DNA of 64,000 nucleotides from Fodinibius salipaludis (lineage in GTDB: Bacteria; Bacteroidota; Rhodothermia; Balneolales; Balneolaceae), in NCBI RefSeq assembly GCF_002287075.1, contig NZ_NSKE01000002.1:62001-126000 (forward strand), written 5' to 3'. Below the pieces are notes generated by a model. The model was given only the letters and a program-made list of their open reading frames with translations. It did not search any database and had not been told where the DNA came from. Of this stretch, positions 1-7,951 are shown one piece after another. Made by a program: the position numbers and the translations under genes. Position 1 is the stretch's first letter. Each line of letters starts with the position of its first letter.

Positions 1-1
1 G

Positions 2-274
2 GATGAAGCTATTGATGCCATTAAAAAAGAACAACCTGATATTGCGGTGATCTGTAGCTCGGATAAGGAATACAAGGAACTCGTCCCGGCTATTGCGGAT
101 GCGGTTTCTAACCTTGATGATCCACCGATTTTAGTGCTCGCGGGATATCCGGAAGAAGATATTAAGAAGTATAAAGAAGCCGGCATTGATGAGTTTATTT
201 ACTCGAAGTGCAATGTGATTGAAACACTGACCCGATTTCAACAAAAACTTGGGATAATTTTAAATGAAAAATGA
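2..274 (+). CDS. mutA: Methylmalonyl-CoA mutase small subunit, 3' end (partial)
   Basis: Only the C-terminal 90 residues are in the window; the reading frame is open from base 2 and ends at a TGA at 272-274. The visible part is the end of a cobalamin-binding-type Rossmann domain, with the typical AGYPEEDIKKYKEAGIDEFI stretch and a closing NVIETLTRFQQKLGI helix, as in MutA-type small subunits. In this family the small subunit pairs with the catalytic large subunit but does not bind B12 itself. The large-subunit gene begins 58 bp downstream on the same strand, so the two are probably one operon. The start and N-terminal half lie outside the window. Confidence 0.85.
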   Translation, partial: DEAIDAIKKEQPDIAVICSSDKEYKELVPAIADAVSNLDDPPILVLAGYPEEDIKKYKEAGIDEFIYSKCNVIETLTRFQQKLGIILNEK

Positions 275-313
275 AAAATTAAATTGGGATTACCCCATTC
301 TTAATTTTTCATT
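270..313. repeat. AT-rich palindrome between mutA and mutB
   Basis: Arms 270-282 (AATGAAAAATTAA) and 301-313 are perfect 13-bp inverted copies, and the inner loop partly pairs too (ATTGGG against CCCATT, one mismatch). The left arm overlaps the mutA stop codon. It could act as a weak terminator or an mRNA end-processing hairpin, or be a dispersed intergenic palindrome. Confidence 0.6.
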
Positions 314-332
314 CTTAATTCCTAATTGAACT

Positions 333-2465
333 ATGAGACCTGATTTTTCTGACATAGATTTCGATGCTTCGATTTCTGCCGATCAAAAAGGAAATGACAA
401 CGAATCGTGGCAAACAGCTGAGCAAATTCCCGTTAAGCCGCAGTTCACTAAGGCTGATATCGAAAATCTTGAGCACCTTGACTATGCAGCCGGGATCCCG
501 CCGTATTTACGTGGACCGTACTCCACCATGTACTGCTTTCGTCCGTGGACAATACGCCAATACGCCGGATTTTCGACCGCTGAAGAATCTAATGAATTTT
601 ATCGCAAGGCACTGGCTCAGGGACAAAAAGGGCTTTCCGTAGCCTTTGACTTAGCTACACACCGGGGCTATGACTCCGATCATCCGCGCGTTTCCGGGGA
701 TATTGGAAAGGCCGGGGTCGCTATCGATTCCATCTTGGATATGAAAGTACTGTTCGACCAGATTCCGCTGGATGAGATGTCGGTTTCCATGACCATGAAC
801 GGGGCTGTCATCCCAATCATGGCGTTTTATATTGTAACGGCAGAGGAACAGGGCGTATCCAAAGAGAAGCTCTCAGGTACCATACAAAATGATATCCTTA
901 AAGAATTTATGGTGCGCAACACCTACATCTATCCGCCCAAGCCGTCGATGCGCATAGTGGGCGATATCTTTGAGTATACCTCTCAGCACATGCCGAAATT
1001 CAATTCCATTTCGGTGTCCGGCTATCACATGCAGGAGGCCGGTGCTACCTCTGATATTGAGTTGGCCTATACCCTTGCTGACGGACTCGAATATCTGCGA
1101 ACTGGAATCGAAGCCGGACTCGATGTAGATAAATTCGCTCCCCGCATCTCGTTTTTCTGGGCTATTGGGATGAATCACTTTATGGAGGTTGCCAAGATGC
1201 GTGCCGCCCGCATGCTTTGGGCAAAGCTGGTAAAACAATTTGATCCCAAAAATCCCAAGTCAATGTCACTACGTACCCACAGTCAAACATCGGGATGGAG
1301 CCTCACCAAGCAGGATCCGTACAACAACGTAGCACGTACAACCATTGAGGCTATGGCCGCGGCACTCGGACACACACAATCGATGCATACCAATGCCCTC
1401 GATGAAGCCATTGCCTTGCCTTCTGATTTCTCCTCCCGTATTGCCCGCAACACACAGACGTATCTTCAGGAAGAAACTGGCATCACTAAAGCCGTTGATC
1501 CCTGGGCAGGATCATACTATGTGGAATACCTGACTGACCGCATTGCACGTCGTGCATGGGAGCTGATCGAAGAAGTGGAAGAGCTTGGGGGTATGGCTAA
1601 AGCCATTGAAACCGGTGTGCCGAAGATGAGGATCGAGGAAGCAGCTGCCAAAAAGCAGGCCCGTATCGATTCCGGCAAAGAAACTATTGTAGGCGTTAAC
1701 AAATATCAGCTTGACAAAGAAGAGCCGATTGACATTCTTGAGGTTGATAATGAGAAAGTCCGAAAGGCGCAGTTAGATCGGCTCGAAAAGCTGCGAGCAG
1801 AACGCAATGAAGAAGAAGTACAATCAGCGCTTGACGCTATTACAAAAGTGGCAGATACCGGTGACGGTAATCTACTCGATATGGCAGTTAAAGCAGCTCG
1901 CAAGCGTGCAACATTGGGCGAAATTTCCGATGCTATGGAGAAAGCGTTCGGACGTTATACCGCAACCGTTAGATCCGTATCAGGTGTGTATTCTTCAGAG
2001 ATAGATAAAGACGAAAACTTTAAAAAAGCGCAACAGCTGGCCGATGAATTTGCCGAGCTCGCGGGACGACGTCCCCGTATTATGGTAGCAAAAATGGGGC
2101 AGGACGGCCACGATCGCGGCGCCAAAGTAATATCCACAAGTTTTGCCGATCTCGGCTTTGATGTGGATATCGGTCCGCTCTTCCAAACACCCGAAGAAGC
2201 CGCACGACAAGCGGCCGAAAATGATGTGCATATTTTGGGGGTCTCCAGCCTGGCCGGCAGTCATAAAACACTCGTTCCGCAAGTACTTGACGAACTTGAG
2301 AAATTAGGCCGTGATGACATCATGGTAATTGTTGGCGGCGTAGTTCCGGAACAGGACTATGAGTATTTATATGATAAGGGGGTTGTCGGTATTTTTGGAC
2401 CCGGCACAGTTATTTCGCTTGCCGCCCAACAGATTTTGGAGATATTAATTGATGCTCAAAACTAA
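333..2465 (+). CDS. mutB: Methylmalonyl-CoA mutase large (catalytic) subunit
   Basis: Adenosylcobalamin-dependent isomerase that interconverts (R)-methylmalonyl-CoA and succinyl-CoA, linking propionate, odd-chain fatty acid and branched amino acid breakdown to the TCA cycle. At 710 residues it has family length. The N-terminal two thirds is the substrate-binding TIM barrel, with [17 protein letters not shown] near residues 63-80 and a [13 protein letters not shown]-like block (here [14 protein letters not shown]). The C-terminal 130 residues form the B12 domain with the DxHxxG signature D591-G-H593-D-R-G596, where the histidine is the lower axial cobalt ligand. Later blocks SSLAGSH and VGGVVP complete the B12 fold. 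The ATG at 333 has no clear Shine-Dalgarno, as is usual in Bacteroidota relatives. It lies between mutA and meaB. Confidence 0.97.
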   Translation: MRPDFSDIDFDASISADQKGNDNESWQTAEQIPVKPQFTKADIENLEHLDYAAGIPPYLRGPYSTMYCFRPWTIRQYAGFSTAEESNEFYRKALAQGQKGLSVAFDLATHRGYDSDHPRVSGDIGKAGVAIDSILDMKVLFDQIPLDEMSVSMTMNGAVIPIMAFYIVTAEEQGVSKEKLSGTIQNDILKEFMVRNTYIYPPKPSMRIVGDIFEYTSQHMPKFNSISVSGYHMQEAGATSDIELAYTLADGLEYLRTGIEAGLDVDKFAPRISFFWAIGMNHFMEVAKMRAARMLWAKLVKQFDPKNPKSMSLRTHSQTSGWSLTKQDPYNNVARTTIEAMAAALGHTQSMHTNALDEAIALPSDFSSRIARNTQTYLQEETGITKAVDPWAGSYYVEYLTDRIARRAWELIEEVEELGGMAKAIETGVPKMRIEEAAAKKQARIDSGKETIVGVNKYQLDKEEPIDILEVDNEKVRKAQLDRLEKLRAERNEEEVQSALDAITKVADTGDGNLLDMAVKAARKRATLGEISDAMEKAFGRYTATVRSVSGVYSSEIDKDENFKKAQQLADEFAELAGRRPRIMVAKMGQDGHDRGAKVISTSFADLGFDVDIGPLFQTPEEAARQAAENDVHILGVSSLAGSHKTLVPQVLDELEKLGRDDIMVIVGGVVPEQDYEYLYDKGVVGIFGPGTVISLAAQQILEILIDAQN

Positions 2466-2490
2466 TTCATTCTCATTAAATTCTGCGGGG

Positions 2491-2513
2491 GTCCAAAACC
2501 GGCAGGGTTTTTA
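2491..2513 (+). terminator. Weak hairpin between mutB and meaB
   Basis: AAAACC (2495-2500) and GGTTTT (2506-2511) pair around a 5-nt loop and are followed by T residues. The 6-bp stem is short, so it would at most attenuate read-through into meaB. Confidence 0.3.
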
Positions 2514-2526
2514 ACTGTCTTTAAAT

Positions 2527-3624
2527 TTGTCTGACGAAACCAAAAATAACAACCCTTCCCTCTCGGTAAATGAGGGTGTTGAACAAAACAACGCTATCAA
2601 CAGAAAGGGATTGGAACGTTTTAAAAATAAAGGCTCGTCTCTTTCACTGGATGAGTACGTCGATGGCATCAAGTCCGGTAACCGAACCATTCTAAGTCGT
2701 GCCATTACGCTTATAGAAAGCACCAAGACAGAACACCGAGAACTGGCACAGGATATCATCGAGCAATGCTTACCCGATACGGGTAATTCCATACGATTAG
2801 GAATCACGGGCGTACCCGGTGTGGGTAAAAGCACCTTTATTGAATCGCTCGGCAATCACATCATTGATCAGGGAAATAAATTAGCGGTGTTAGCCATTGA
2901 TCCAAGCAGCACACGCACCAAGGGCAGTATCCTTGGTGACAAAACACGTATGGAAACGCTTGCCACCAATGACAACGCATTTATTCGCCCATCACCTACA
3001 GGAGGTTCCTTGGGAGGTGTTGCCCGTAAAACACGCGAAACCATTTATCTCTGCGAAGCTGCCGGCTTCGACACTATTTTTATTGAAACGGTGGGCGTTG
3101 GACAATCCGAGACGACCGTACATTCGATGGTCGATTTCTTTTTGCTATTAATGCTGGCCGGGGCCGGCGATGAGCTTCAAGGAATCAAACGCGGCATTAT
3201 GGAAATGGCGGATGCCATTGCGATCAACAAAGTTGACGAAGCCAGTGAAAAGGCGGTCAACCAGGCAGTAAGGGAATACAAAAACGCACTGCATCTATAT
3301 CCCGAAACCAAGTCGGGATGGAGTCCAAAAGTTACCACTTGTTCTGCTTTAACAGATCAGGGTATTTCTGAAATATGGGAGATGGTACAGGAATATATGC
3401 AGCAGACCAAGGAAAATGGTTACTTTGAAGACAATAGAAACCGCCAAGCCAAACACTGGATGTACGACACTATTTCCAATAGACTTACTGAGCATTTTTA
3501 TGATAATCCCGCCGTAAAAAAGAAACAGCAACAGATTGAACAGCAAGTATTAAATGGGGAGATAAGTTCTTTTAAAGCTGCACAAAAACTGCTTGATCTA
3601 TATTTTAGGAAGATGGAAAATTAG
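2527..3624 (+). CDS. meaB: MeaB/ArgK-type GTPase, methylmalonyl-CoA mutase chaperone
   Basis: P-loop GTPase that gates adenosylcobalamin delivery to, and protects, methylmalonyl-CoA mutase. Residues 95-103 form the Walker A motif GVPGVGKST. D125 (AIDPSS) and the switch region ETVGVGQSE (187-195) follow, and NKVD at 234-237 is the guanine-specificity motif. The C-terminal helix ending KLLDLYFRKMEN resembles the family's dimerisation arm. The 365-residue length fits. The start must be TTG at 2527: there is an in-frame TAA at 2512-2514, and the first internal ATG lies beyond the P-loop. Its place 61 bp after mutB supports the assignment. ArgK annotation of this family is an old misnomer. Confidence 0.95.
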   Translation: MSDETKNNNPSLSVNEGVEQNNAINRKGLERFKNKGSSLSLDEYVDGIKSGNRTILSRAITLIESTKTEHRELAQDIIEQCLPDTGNSIRLGITGVPGVGKSTFIESLGNHIIDQGNKLAVLAIDPSSTRTKGSILGDKTRMETLATNDNAFIRPSPTGGSLGGVARKTRETIYLCEAAGFDTIFIETVGVGQSETTVHSMVDFFLLLMLAGAGDELQGIKRGIMEMADAIAINKVDEASEKAVNQAVREYKNALHLYPETKSGWSPKVTTCSALTDQGISEIWEMVQEYMQQTKENGYFEDNRNRQAKHWMYDTISNRLTEHFYDNPAVKKKQQQIEQQVLNGEISSFKAAQKLLDLYFRKMEN

Positions 3625-3682
3625 AATTCCTTTAATACCAACACGAGTCCAGTCACAGGCAATTCTGAATAATATTAAACTA

Positions 3683-4558
3683 CTACTCGCTAGATCGTAA
3701 TACGATATCTCCGTCCTCACTCTCAATTTCGACTTTAGCCTGTCCCCCATTCAGTCTATAAACGGTTCTTTCCTCTTCACCACTTATTTTAGAGAATGCT
3801 CCAAAAGTATTGATATCAGTATCATCATGAGCTATATCAATGCTGCCACCTCCATCTAAAATCTCTAATTCCATATCACCGTCATCTATATTAAAGTAGT
3901 ATTTTCCGGCATCTGATAATCCGGTGCCGAAATATAGGGCTGCATCATCTCCCCGAACATCAATTTCGCTAAACCGTCCGTTATCTACTCGAAACTCTCC
4001 ATCGTCAAGGGTTACCGCAAGTTTACCCTGCCCTTTATCCATCCGGACAACACCATCATCAATTTTGAATGAAAAATCTTCTCCGGTAGCATTTCTTACG
4101 CTGATATCAGAATCATCTGCAACCATATTGATTGCTCCTCCAACATCAGATATGCTATACGTTCCATCGTCGCCCTTTACATCTATTGATACCCCTCTGG
4201 GAATCTCAATAGTAATTCGGTATTCCCTCTCAACCTTTCCAAAGCGAAAATTGGTATTGTTACGCTCGGCTTCTTCTATGTAAAGATCTCCGTTCCGTTG
4301 TTTTACATTCATCTTAAAATCATCTTCAGATCCCCACTCAATTCCATCTACATCAACACGATGATAAACATTAACATTGGCATCAAACCGATCGCTGGAC
4401 CTTATTTCAACATCCGCATCATCGCTATCCAAAAAGACCGTTCCGTCTGCAGCGATACCATAATCCTGATCTAAATTATATTCGTTATTTTGAGCTTCTA
4501 CAGACAGTGCCCCGACCAATAACAGCACTGATATCATTATAGAGACAGAAAATTTCAT
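3683..4558 (-). CDS. Exported DUF4097-like beta-rich protein
   Basis: Starting at the ATG ending at 4558, the protein is about 291 residues with a classical signal peptide (MKFSVSIMISVLLLVG, cleavage near SVEAQ). A longer reading from 4600 adds 14 residues in front of the signal and is less likely. The mature part is repetitive, with alternating hydrophobic and Asp/Gly-rich strands such as DDGDMELEILDGGGSIDI. This is the parallel-beta 'putative adhesin' pattern annotated as DUF4097/DUF2807 in Bacteroidota. It should sit in the periplasm or outer envelope. No enzymatic motif is visible. It begins 75 bp after cdaA on the same strand and may be cotranscribed. Its function is unknown; the adhesin label is not evidence of adhesion. 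Confidence 0.75.
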   Translation of the reverse strand: MKFSVSIMISVLLLVGALSVEAQNNEYNLDQDYGIAADGTVFLDSDDADVEIRSSDRFDANVNVYHRVDVDGIEWGSEDDFKMNVKQRNGDLYIEEAERNNTNFRFGKVEREYRITIEIPRGVSIDVKGDDGTYSISDVGGAINMVADDSDISVRNATGEDFSFKIDDGVVRMDKGQGKLAVTLDDGEFRVDNGRFSEIDVRGDDAALYFGTGLSDAGKYYFNIDDGDMELEILDGGGSIDIAHDDTDINTFGAFSKISGEEERTVYRLNGGQAKVEIESEDGDIVLRSSE

Positions 4559-4633
4559 ATGGAAAAAGCTTTTGTTAAAGTTGAAAACAACTTTACGCAA
4601 GATATGCTAAATTGTTATAAAAGATAGAGGCTA

Positions 4634-5452
4634 CTAACTAAGCTTCAGCTCACTCTGCGCGGATGAAAAGGCTACATCATCTTCATCAATATCTTGATCC
4701 CCGAGGGCTTCTTCCATTTCACTTCGAAGCTTCTGGATGGTCAATCCGCTGGTAAGCGATCCATTTTTAGCAATAGAGATACGTCCCGTTTCTTCGGATA
4801 CTACTACCACAAAAACGTTATTGGTTTCGGTAATACCTACTGCTGCACGGTGGCGTGTTCCAAATACTGACGAGATATTCTGATTCTGTGAGATAGGCAG
4901 ATAGCAGCTTGCGGCTACAATCCGGTTGTTTCGGATAACGATGGCCCCATCATGCAGAGGGGTGTGTTTGTTGAAAATAGTTTTTAAAAGCTCGCTGTTT
5001 ACTTTTGCATCCAGTTTTACCCCAACGTCGACCAGGTCTTGCAGTGTTGAACTGCGCGCAAAGACAATCAGTGCCCCGGTTTTGGTATGAGACATGTCAC
5101 GGACGGCATCAACGACTTCATCAATAATGGTATTGGGATTGGAGTGCACGAAAAAGCGGTCGAGATTCGTATTCTGTCCCAAGCTATAGAGCAGTTTGCG
5201 TATTTCGGGCTGGAAAATGATGAATACTGCTAAAATCCCCACATCCAAAATACCGCGAAGTATAAAGTTGATGGTAGTGAGTCCCAGTGCGCTGACGGCC
5301 GCATTAATGATGATGATAAAAACGAGACCGACGGCGGCTTGAATGGCAAATGTACCACGGATCCACCGGTATAGGTAGAACAGCACCATGGTGATAATCA
5401 GGACTTCGACGAAGTCCCGGACGCCGAATTCAAGGAAGCCAATGGGGATCAA
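4634..5452 (-). CDS. cdaA: Membrane diadenylate cyclase CdaA
   Basis: Makes cyclic di-AMP from two ATP. Three hydrophobic segments (about residues 15-30, 35-58 and 62-80) anchor the N-terminus. The DAC (DisA_N) domain follows, with both catalytic motifs intact: DGA at 168-170 (LHDGAIVI) and RHR at 200-202 (GTRHRAAVG). At 272 residues it is a standard CdaA. No glmM or cdaR neighbour is present, unlike Firmicutes; instead folP lies upstream on the same strand, a neighbourhood commonly seen in Bacteroidota. A 619-bp repeat-filled gap separates the two, so cotranscription is uncertain. c-di-AMP typically controls K+ and osmolyte balance, which would suit a halophile. Confidence 0.95.
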   Translation of the reverse strand: MIPIGFLEFGVRDFVEVLIITMVLFYLYRWIRGTFAIQAAVGLVFIIIINAAVSALGLTTINFILRGILDVGILAVFIIFQPEIRKLLYSLGQNTNLDRFFVHSNPNTIIDEVVDAVRDMSHTKTGALIVFARSSTLQDLVDVGVKLDAKVNSELLKTIFNKHTPLHDGAIVIRNNRIVAASCYLPISQNQNISSVFGTRHRAAVGITETNNVFVVVVSEETGRISIAKNGSLTSGLTIQKLRSEMEEALGDQDIDEDDVAFSSAQSELKLS

Positions 5453-5597
5453 CGGTGTACCTCGTTTTTCTGGATGTTATTTAACGGAATATAAGTATTA
5501 TTTGGCGAAGTTTTAGGTAGGTATTTGATAAGACCTTATATCATTAAGTGGCAGTTATTAAGATAATGGGAAGGAAGGTTCCCAAAAAAATCATGTC

Positions 5598-5619
5598 CAT
5601 TTTTTGTCAGCAAAAAATG
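5598..5619. repeat. Perfect hairpin upstream of cdaA
   Basis: CATTTTTTG (5598-5606) and CAAAAAATG (5611-5619) pair perfectly around the loop TCAG. On the minus strand it is followed, after 7 nt, by a run of T (complement of 5584-5590). It could be a weak terminator of folP-side transcription or a structure in the cdaA leader. Confidence 0.45.
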
Positions 5620-5736
5620 AACGAAAAAAACTGTCGGAGGAATCGTAGATTTTGTACTATTTAGAACCTCAAATCAATATATCGCTCTAAATCGTCTATA
5701 GCTCTTTACTCAATGTTTCCCGCGATTCACCCCGAA

Positions 5737-5850
5737 CCCCCTTCTTTTTTTCTCCCTATTCCACAAGGCGAATAGCTTGTCCAATATAAATTATAATCTA
5801 TTTTAAAAAGTCCCTTTGCCCAATTTTAGGAAAGGACAGAGTAGGGTCAG
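5737..5850. repeat. Intergenic repeat family 2, copy A
   Basis: It shares with 7655-7767 a left block (TTTCTCCCTA) and a right block running from CCCTTTGCCCAATTTTAGG to GGGTCA, with nearly identical total length (114 against 113 bp). It is non-coding. Confidence 0.6.
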
Positions 5851-5937
5851 ATTTAAATTGCAGTTGGGACCTACTTAACCAATGGGGAGATAATACATTA
5901 CGCAGAAAACCTACGTAACAAGAAAAGTAATGTTAGT

Positions 5938-6014
5938 GTCATTCTGAACTTGTTTCAGAATTTCAACCCCTCCTACACTATTCAATCCAGATCCTGAAAT
6001 AAATTCAGGATGAC
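5938..6014. repeat. 77-bp double-hairpin repeat, family 1, copy 1
   Basis: The element starts GTCATTCTGAA and ends TTCAGGATGAC, so its ends are inverted copies. Each half is itself a hairpin: ATTCTGAA/TTCAGAAT on the left and ATCCTGAA/TTCAGGAT on the right. A second copy of 78 bp lies at 6973-7050 on the other side of folP. Confidence 0.85.
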
Positions 6015-6071
6015 ATGCAGCCTGACAGAATTCATAACGAACGCAGATTCCATCCGATAGACAGCAAACAT

Positions 6072-6911
6072 CTACTCAGCTGATGTAATTGCGTTGAATA
6101 CCTGTAGCGAATCGTGGGCTTCTTTGACGTCATGCACGCGGATGATGTTGGCCCCATTGAGCATGGCATGGTAATGAACAGCAATGGTACCTGTCAGGCG
6201 ATCATCAACAGGACGATCGTTAAGAACTTGACCGATCATTGATTTACGTGAGGCACCAACTAAAATGGGACATCCCAAATCCTGCAATTCCTCAAGGTGG
6301 GCAATCAGTTTGAGATTGTGATCCAGTGTTTTGCCAAAACCGATCCCCGGATCTACTATAACATTCTTTAATCCCTTCTCTTTGGCCTGATCAATACGTT
6401 TCTTCAGAAATTGCTTGATATCTGTAATCACTTCATCGTAGGTGGGGTCTTTTTGCATTGTTTTGGGATTACCCTGCGAGTGCATCATCACGTAACCTGC
6501 GTTGTACTGCACGCATAAGTCGACAAAACGAGGTTCTTTTTGAAGTCCGCTCACATCATTAACAAAATGAGTGCCGAGCTTAAGAGCTTCCTCGGCTACG
6601 CGATATTTGGTAGTATCAATCGAAAAGAATGTGTCAGGAAATTGTGTTAGGGCTTGTTCGAGAATCGGCAACACACGATCAAGTTCTTCCTGTTCAGTGA
6701 CAGGCTCAGACCCAGGTCGGGTTGATTCACCGCCTATATCTATGATATGAGCTCCCTGGGAAATCATAAGTCCAATGCGTCCCAGTGCTGCTTCCACTTC
6801 ATTAAAGTTACCGCCGTCAGAAAAGGAATCGGGTGTGGCGTTGAGAATCCCCATTATTTTGGGACATGAGAGGTCGAGGGTTTTGTCTTTGGTTTTAATC
6901 TGGTAAGCCAC
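6072..6911 (-). CDS. folP: Dihydropteroate synthase
   Basis: Condenses 6-hydroxymethyl-7,8-dihydropterin pyrophosphate with p-aminobenzoate in folate synthesis. The 279-residue TIM-barrel enzyme carries the two signatures expected: MGILNATPDSFSDGG near residue 20 (pterin/pyrophosphate loop) and DIGGESTRPGSEPV near residue 58. Later features include IVDPGIGFGKT and a closing GANIIRVHDV segment with the conserved arginine and histidine. The ATG at 6911 follows no strong ribosome-binding site. The gene stands alone between two copies of a palindromic repeat (5938-6014 and 6973-7050), with ferredoxin upstream and cdaA downstream on the same strand. Confidence 0.97.
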   Translation of the reverse strand: MAYQIKTKDKTLDLSCPKIMGILNATPDSFSDGGNFNEVEAALGRIGLMISQGAHIIDIGGESTRPGSEPVTEQEELDRVLPILEQALTQFPDTFFSIDTTKYRVAEEALKLGTHFVNDVSGLQKEPRFVDLCVQYNAGYVMMHSQGNPKTMQKDPTYDEVITDIKQFLKKRIDQAKEKGLKNVIVDPGIGFGKTLDHNLKLIAHLEELQDLGCPILVGASRKSMIGQVLNDRPVDDRLTGTIAVHYHAMLNGANIIRVHDVKEAHDSLQVFNAITSAE

Positions 6912-6972
6912 AGTAATACTGCTTGTTAAAAGATATGAATTATTTGCTCAAGGCTTTGCAAAAGCTAACATG

Positions 6973-7050
6973 TCATCCTGAATTTAGTTCAGGATCTCAG
7001 TTAAATATTTAAAGTAAAATTTACAGATTCTGAAACGAGTTCAGAATGAC
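6973..7050. repeat. 78-bp double-hairpin repeat, family 1, copy 2
   Basis: It starts GTCATCCTGAA and ends TTCAGAATGAC, with inner hairpins CCTGAA/TTCAGG and ATTCTGAA/TTCAGAAT separated by an AT-rich spacer. Relative to copy 1 the CCTGAA and TTCTGAA halves are exchanged, so it reads as the same element in inverted orientation. Confidence 0.85.
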
Positions 7051-7081
7051 GCAGTAAATTTCGTTTTGCAAAGTCGAACTT

Positions 7082-7122
7082 GTTAATAGTTATTAGGCAT
7101 CCCCAGACAAATAACTAATAAC
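7082..7122. repeat. Short AT-rich inverted repeat downstream of ferredoxin
   Basis: GTTAATAGTTATTA (7082-7095) and AATAACTAATAAC (7110-7122) are imperfect inverted copies around CCCCAG. The position is 12 bp past the ferredoxin stop, so it might stabilise or end that transcript. Confidence 0.4.
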
Positions 7123-7133
7123 CAATAACAACA

Positions 7134-7472
7134 TTAATCCCAGGTTTCCTGGAGATGTTCGCGCTTATCTTCTACTTCTGCCCACTCGTCAGCATCGGGC
7201 AAATCTTCCTTGGTTTGATTGATCACGTGATCGGCCCATTCTTCAGCCAGTCGTTCGTTAAGATCAATATAATGCTCCCACTCCATGGGCACTTCGTCAT
7301 CGGGATAGATGGCCTCAACGGGACATTCCGCCACACAAGCATCACAATCAATACACTCGATGGGATCAATGGTAAGAAAGTTTGGCCCCTCCCGAAAAGC
7401 ATCAACCGGACATACCGCCGCACAATTGGTGTATTTGCAGTTGATACATGGTTCTGTTACTACGTATGCCAT
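7134..7472 (-). CDS. fdxA: 7Fe ferredoxin (3Fe-4S + 4Fe-4S), FdxA type
   Basis: Small soluble electron carrier of 112 residues. By alignment to Azotobacter ferredoxin I, C9, C17 and C50 would hold the 3Fe-4S cluster and C21, C40, C43 and C46 the 4Fe-4S cluster; C12 is the extra cysteine also present in that family. The block EGPNFLTIDPIECIDCDACV is typical. The C-terminal half (residues 55-112) is acidic and helical, the FdxA-type extension. Partner proteins are not evident from the neighbours. It is probably monocistronic: a repeat follows and another repeat-bearing gap precedes it. Confidence 0.93.
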   Translation of the reverse strand: MAYVVTEPCINCKYTNCAAVCPVDAFREGPNFLTIDPIECIDCDACVAECPVEAIYPDDEVPMEWEHYIDLNERLAEEWADHVINQTKEDLPDADEWAEVEDKREHLQETWD

Positions 7473-7654
7473 TGGATTTTAAAAATTCTTTGGTGTTTAC
7501 AAAATTGGACTAAATATCACGGCTTCTGGGGATAGATGCAACGTTTTATGTTCCCTAAAACTAATTTAGATGGACTCTTAATTTTGTACTTTTCTATTAC
7601 AGCTTATTGATTTTATGCACAGCAGTATGATGTTTAAAACGGCCTTTCTTTTTT

Positions 7655-7767
7655 GCCCCTCGTTGGCTTTCTCCCTACTTCGCGAGGAGAAAAACTCTTT
7701 GATACAGTCCAAAACTTACTAATAGCGTACCTTTCCCTAATTTTAGGGAGAGGACAGGTGTGGGTCA
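7655..7767. repeat. Intergenic repeat family 2, copy B
   Basis: It contains two internal hairpins, TTTCTCC/GGAGAAA near 7668-7692 and TCCCTAA/TTAGGGA near 7734-7750, and ends AGGACAGGTGTGGGTCA. It aligns with 5737-5850 over both ends and with 13284-13330 over the left hairpin. Confidence 0.65.
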
Positions 7768-7806
7768 AAATAATGCCGTTTAAAACCCATCTGCTGATAT
7801 AAGAGG

Positions 7807-7894
7807 TATATAGTTATAGCTATAAGGCTAACAGAGTATTGGCTATATAATGACTATAGTTAATAGTATAAACAGCATATAGCCTTAACTATAT
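7807..7894. repeat. AT-rich imperfect inverted repeat
   Basis: The segment 7807-7830 (TATATAGTTATAG then CTATAAGGCTA) matches the reverse complement of 7877-7894 (TATAGCCTTAACTATAT) apart from an 8-nt insertion. The region between is also rich in TATAG words. Confidence 0.4.
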
Positions 7895-7951
7895 TCCCCA
7901 GATACAGTAATCTATAAGCTTTAAAAGTACTGTTACATTAGATTAGATACA

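Larger units (their letters stand above)
5453..6071. other. Repeat-rich gap between folP and cdaA
   Basis: No coding sequence is supported in this 619-bp gap. It holds an AT-rich hairpin (5598-5619), a copy of a 113-bp intergenic repeat (5737-5850) and a 77-bp double-hairpin element (5938-6014). The cdaA promoter is expected near 5453-5560 but no clear motif stands out. Confidence 0.7.
7473..7951. other. Non-coding gap with two repeats
   Basis: No gene is supported in these 479 bp between the ferredoxin start and the phosphodiesterase stop. They contain repeat family 2 copy B (7655-7767) and an AT-rich inverted repeat (7807-7894). Confidence 0.7.

Noticed and set aside
873-1238. Long antisense open frame inside mutB
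   Set aside because: It overlaps a highly conserved enzyme gene with normal codon pattern and has no start context or homology sign.
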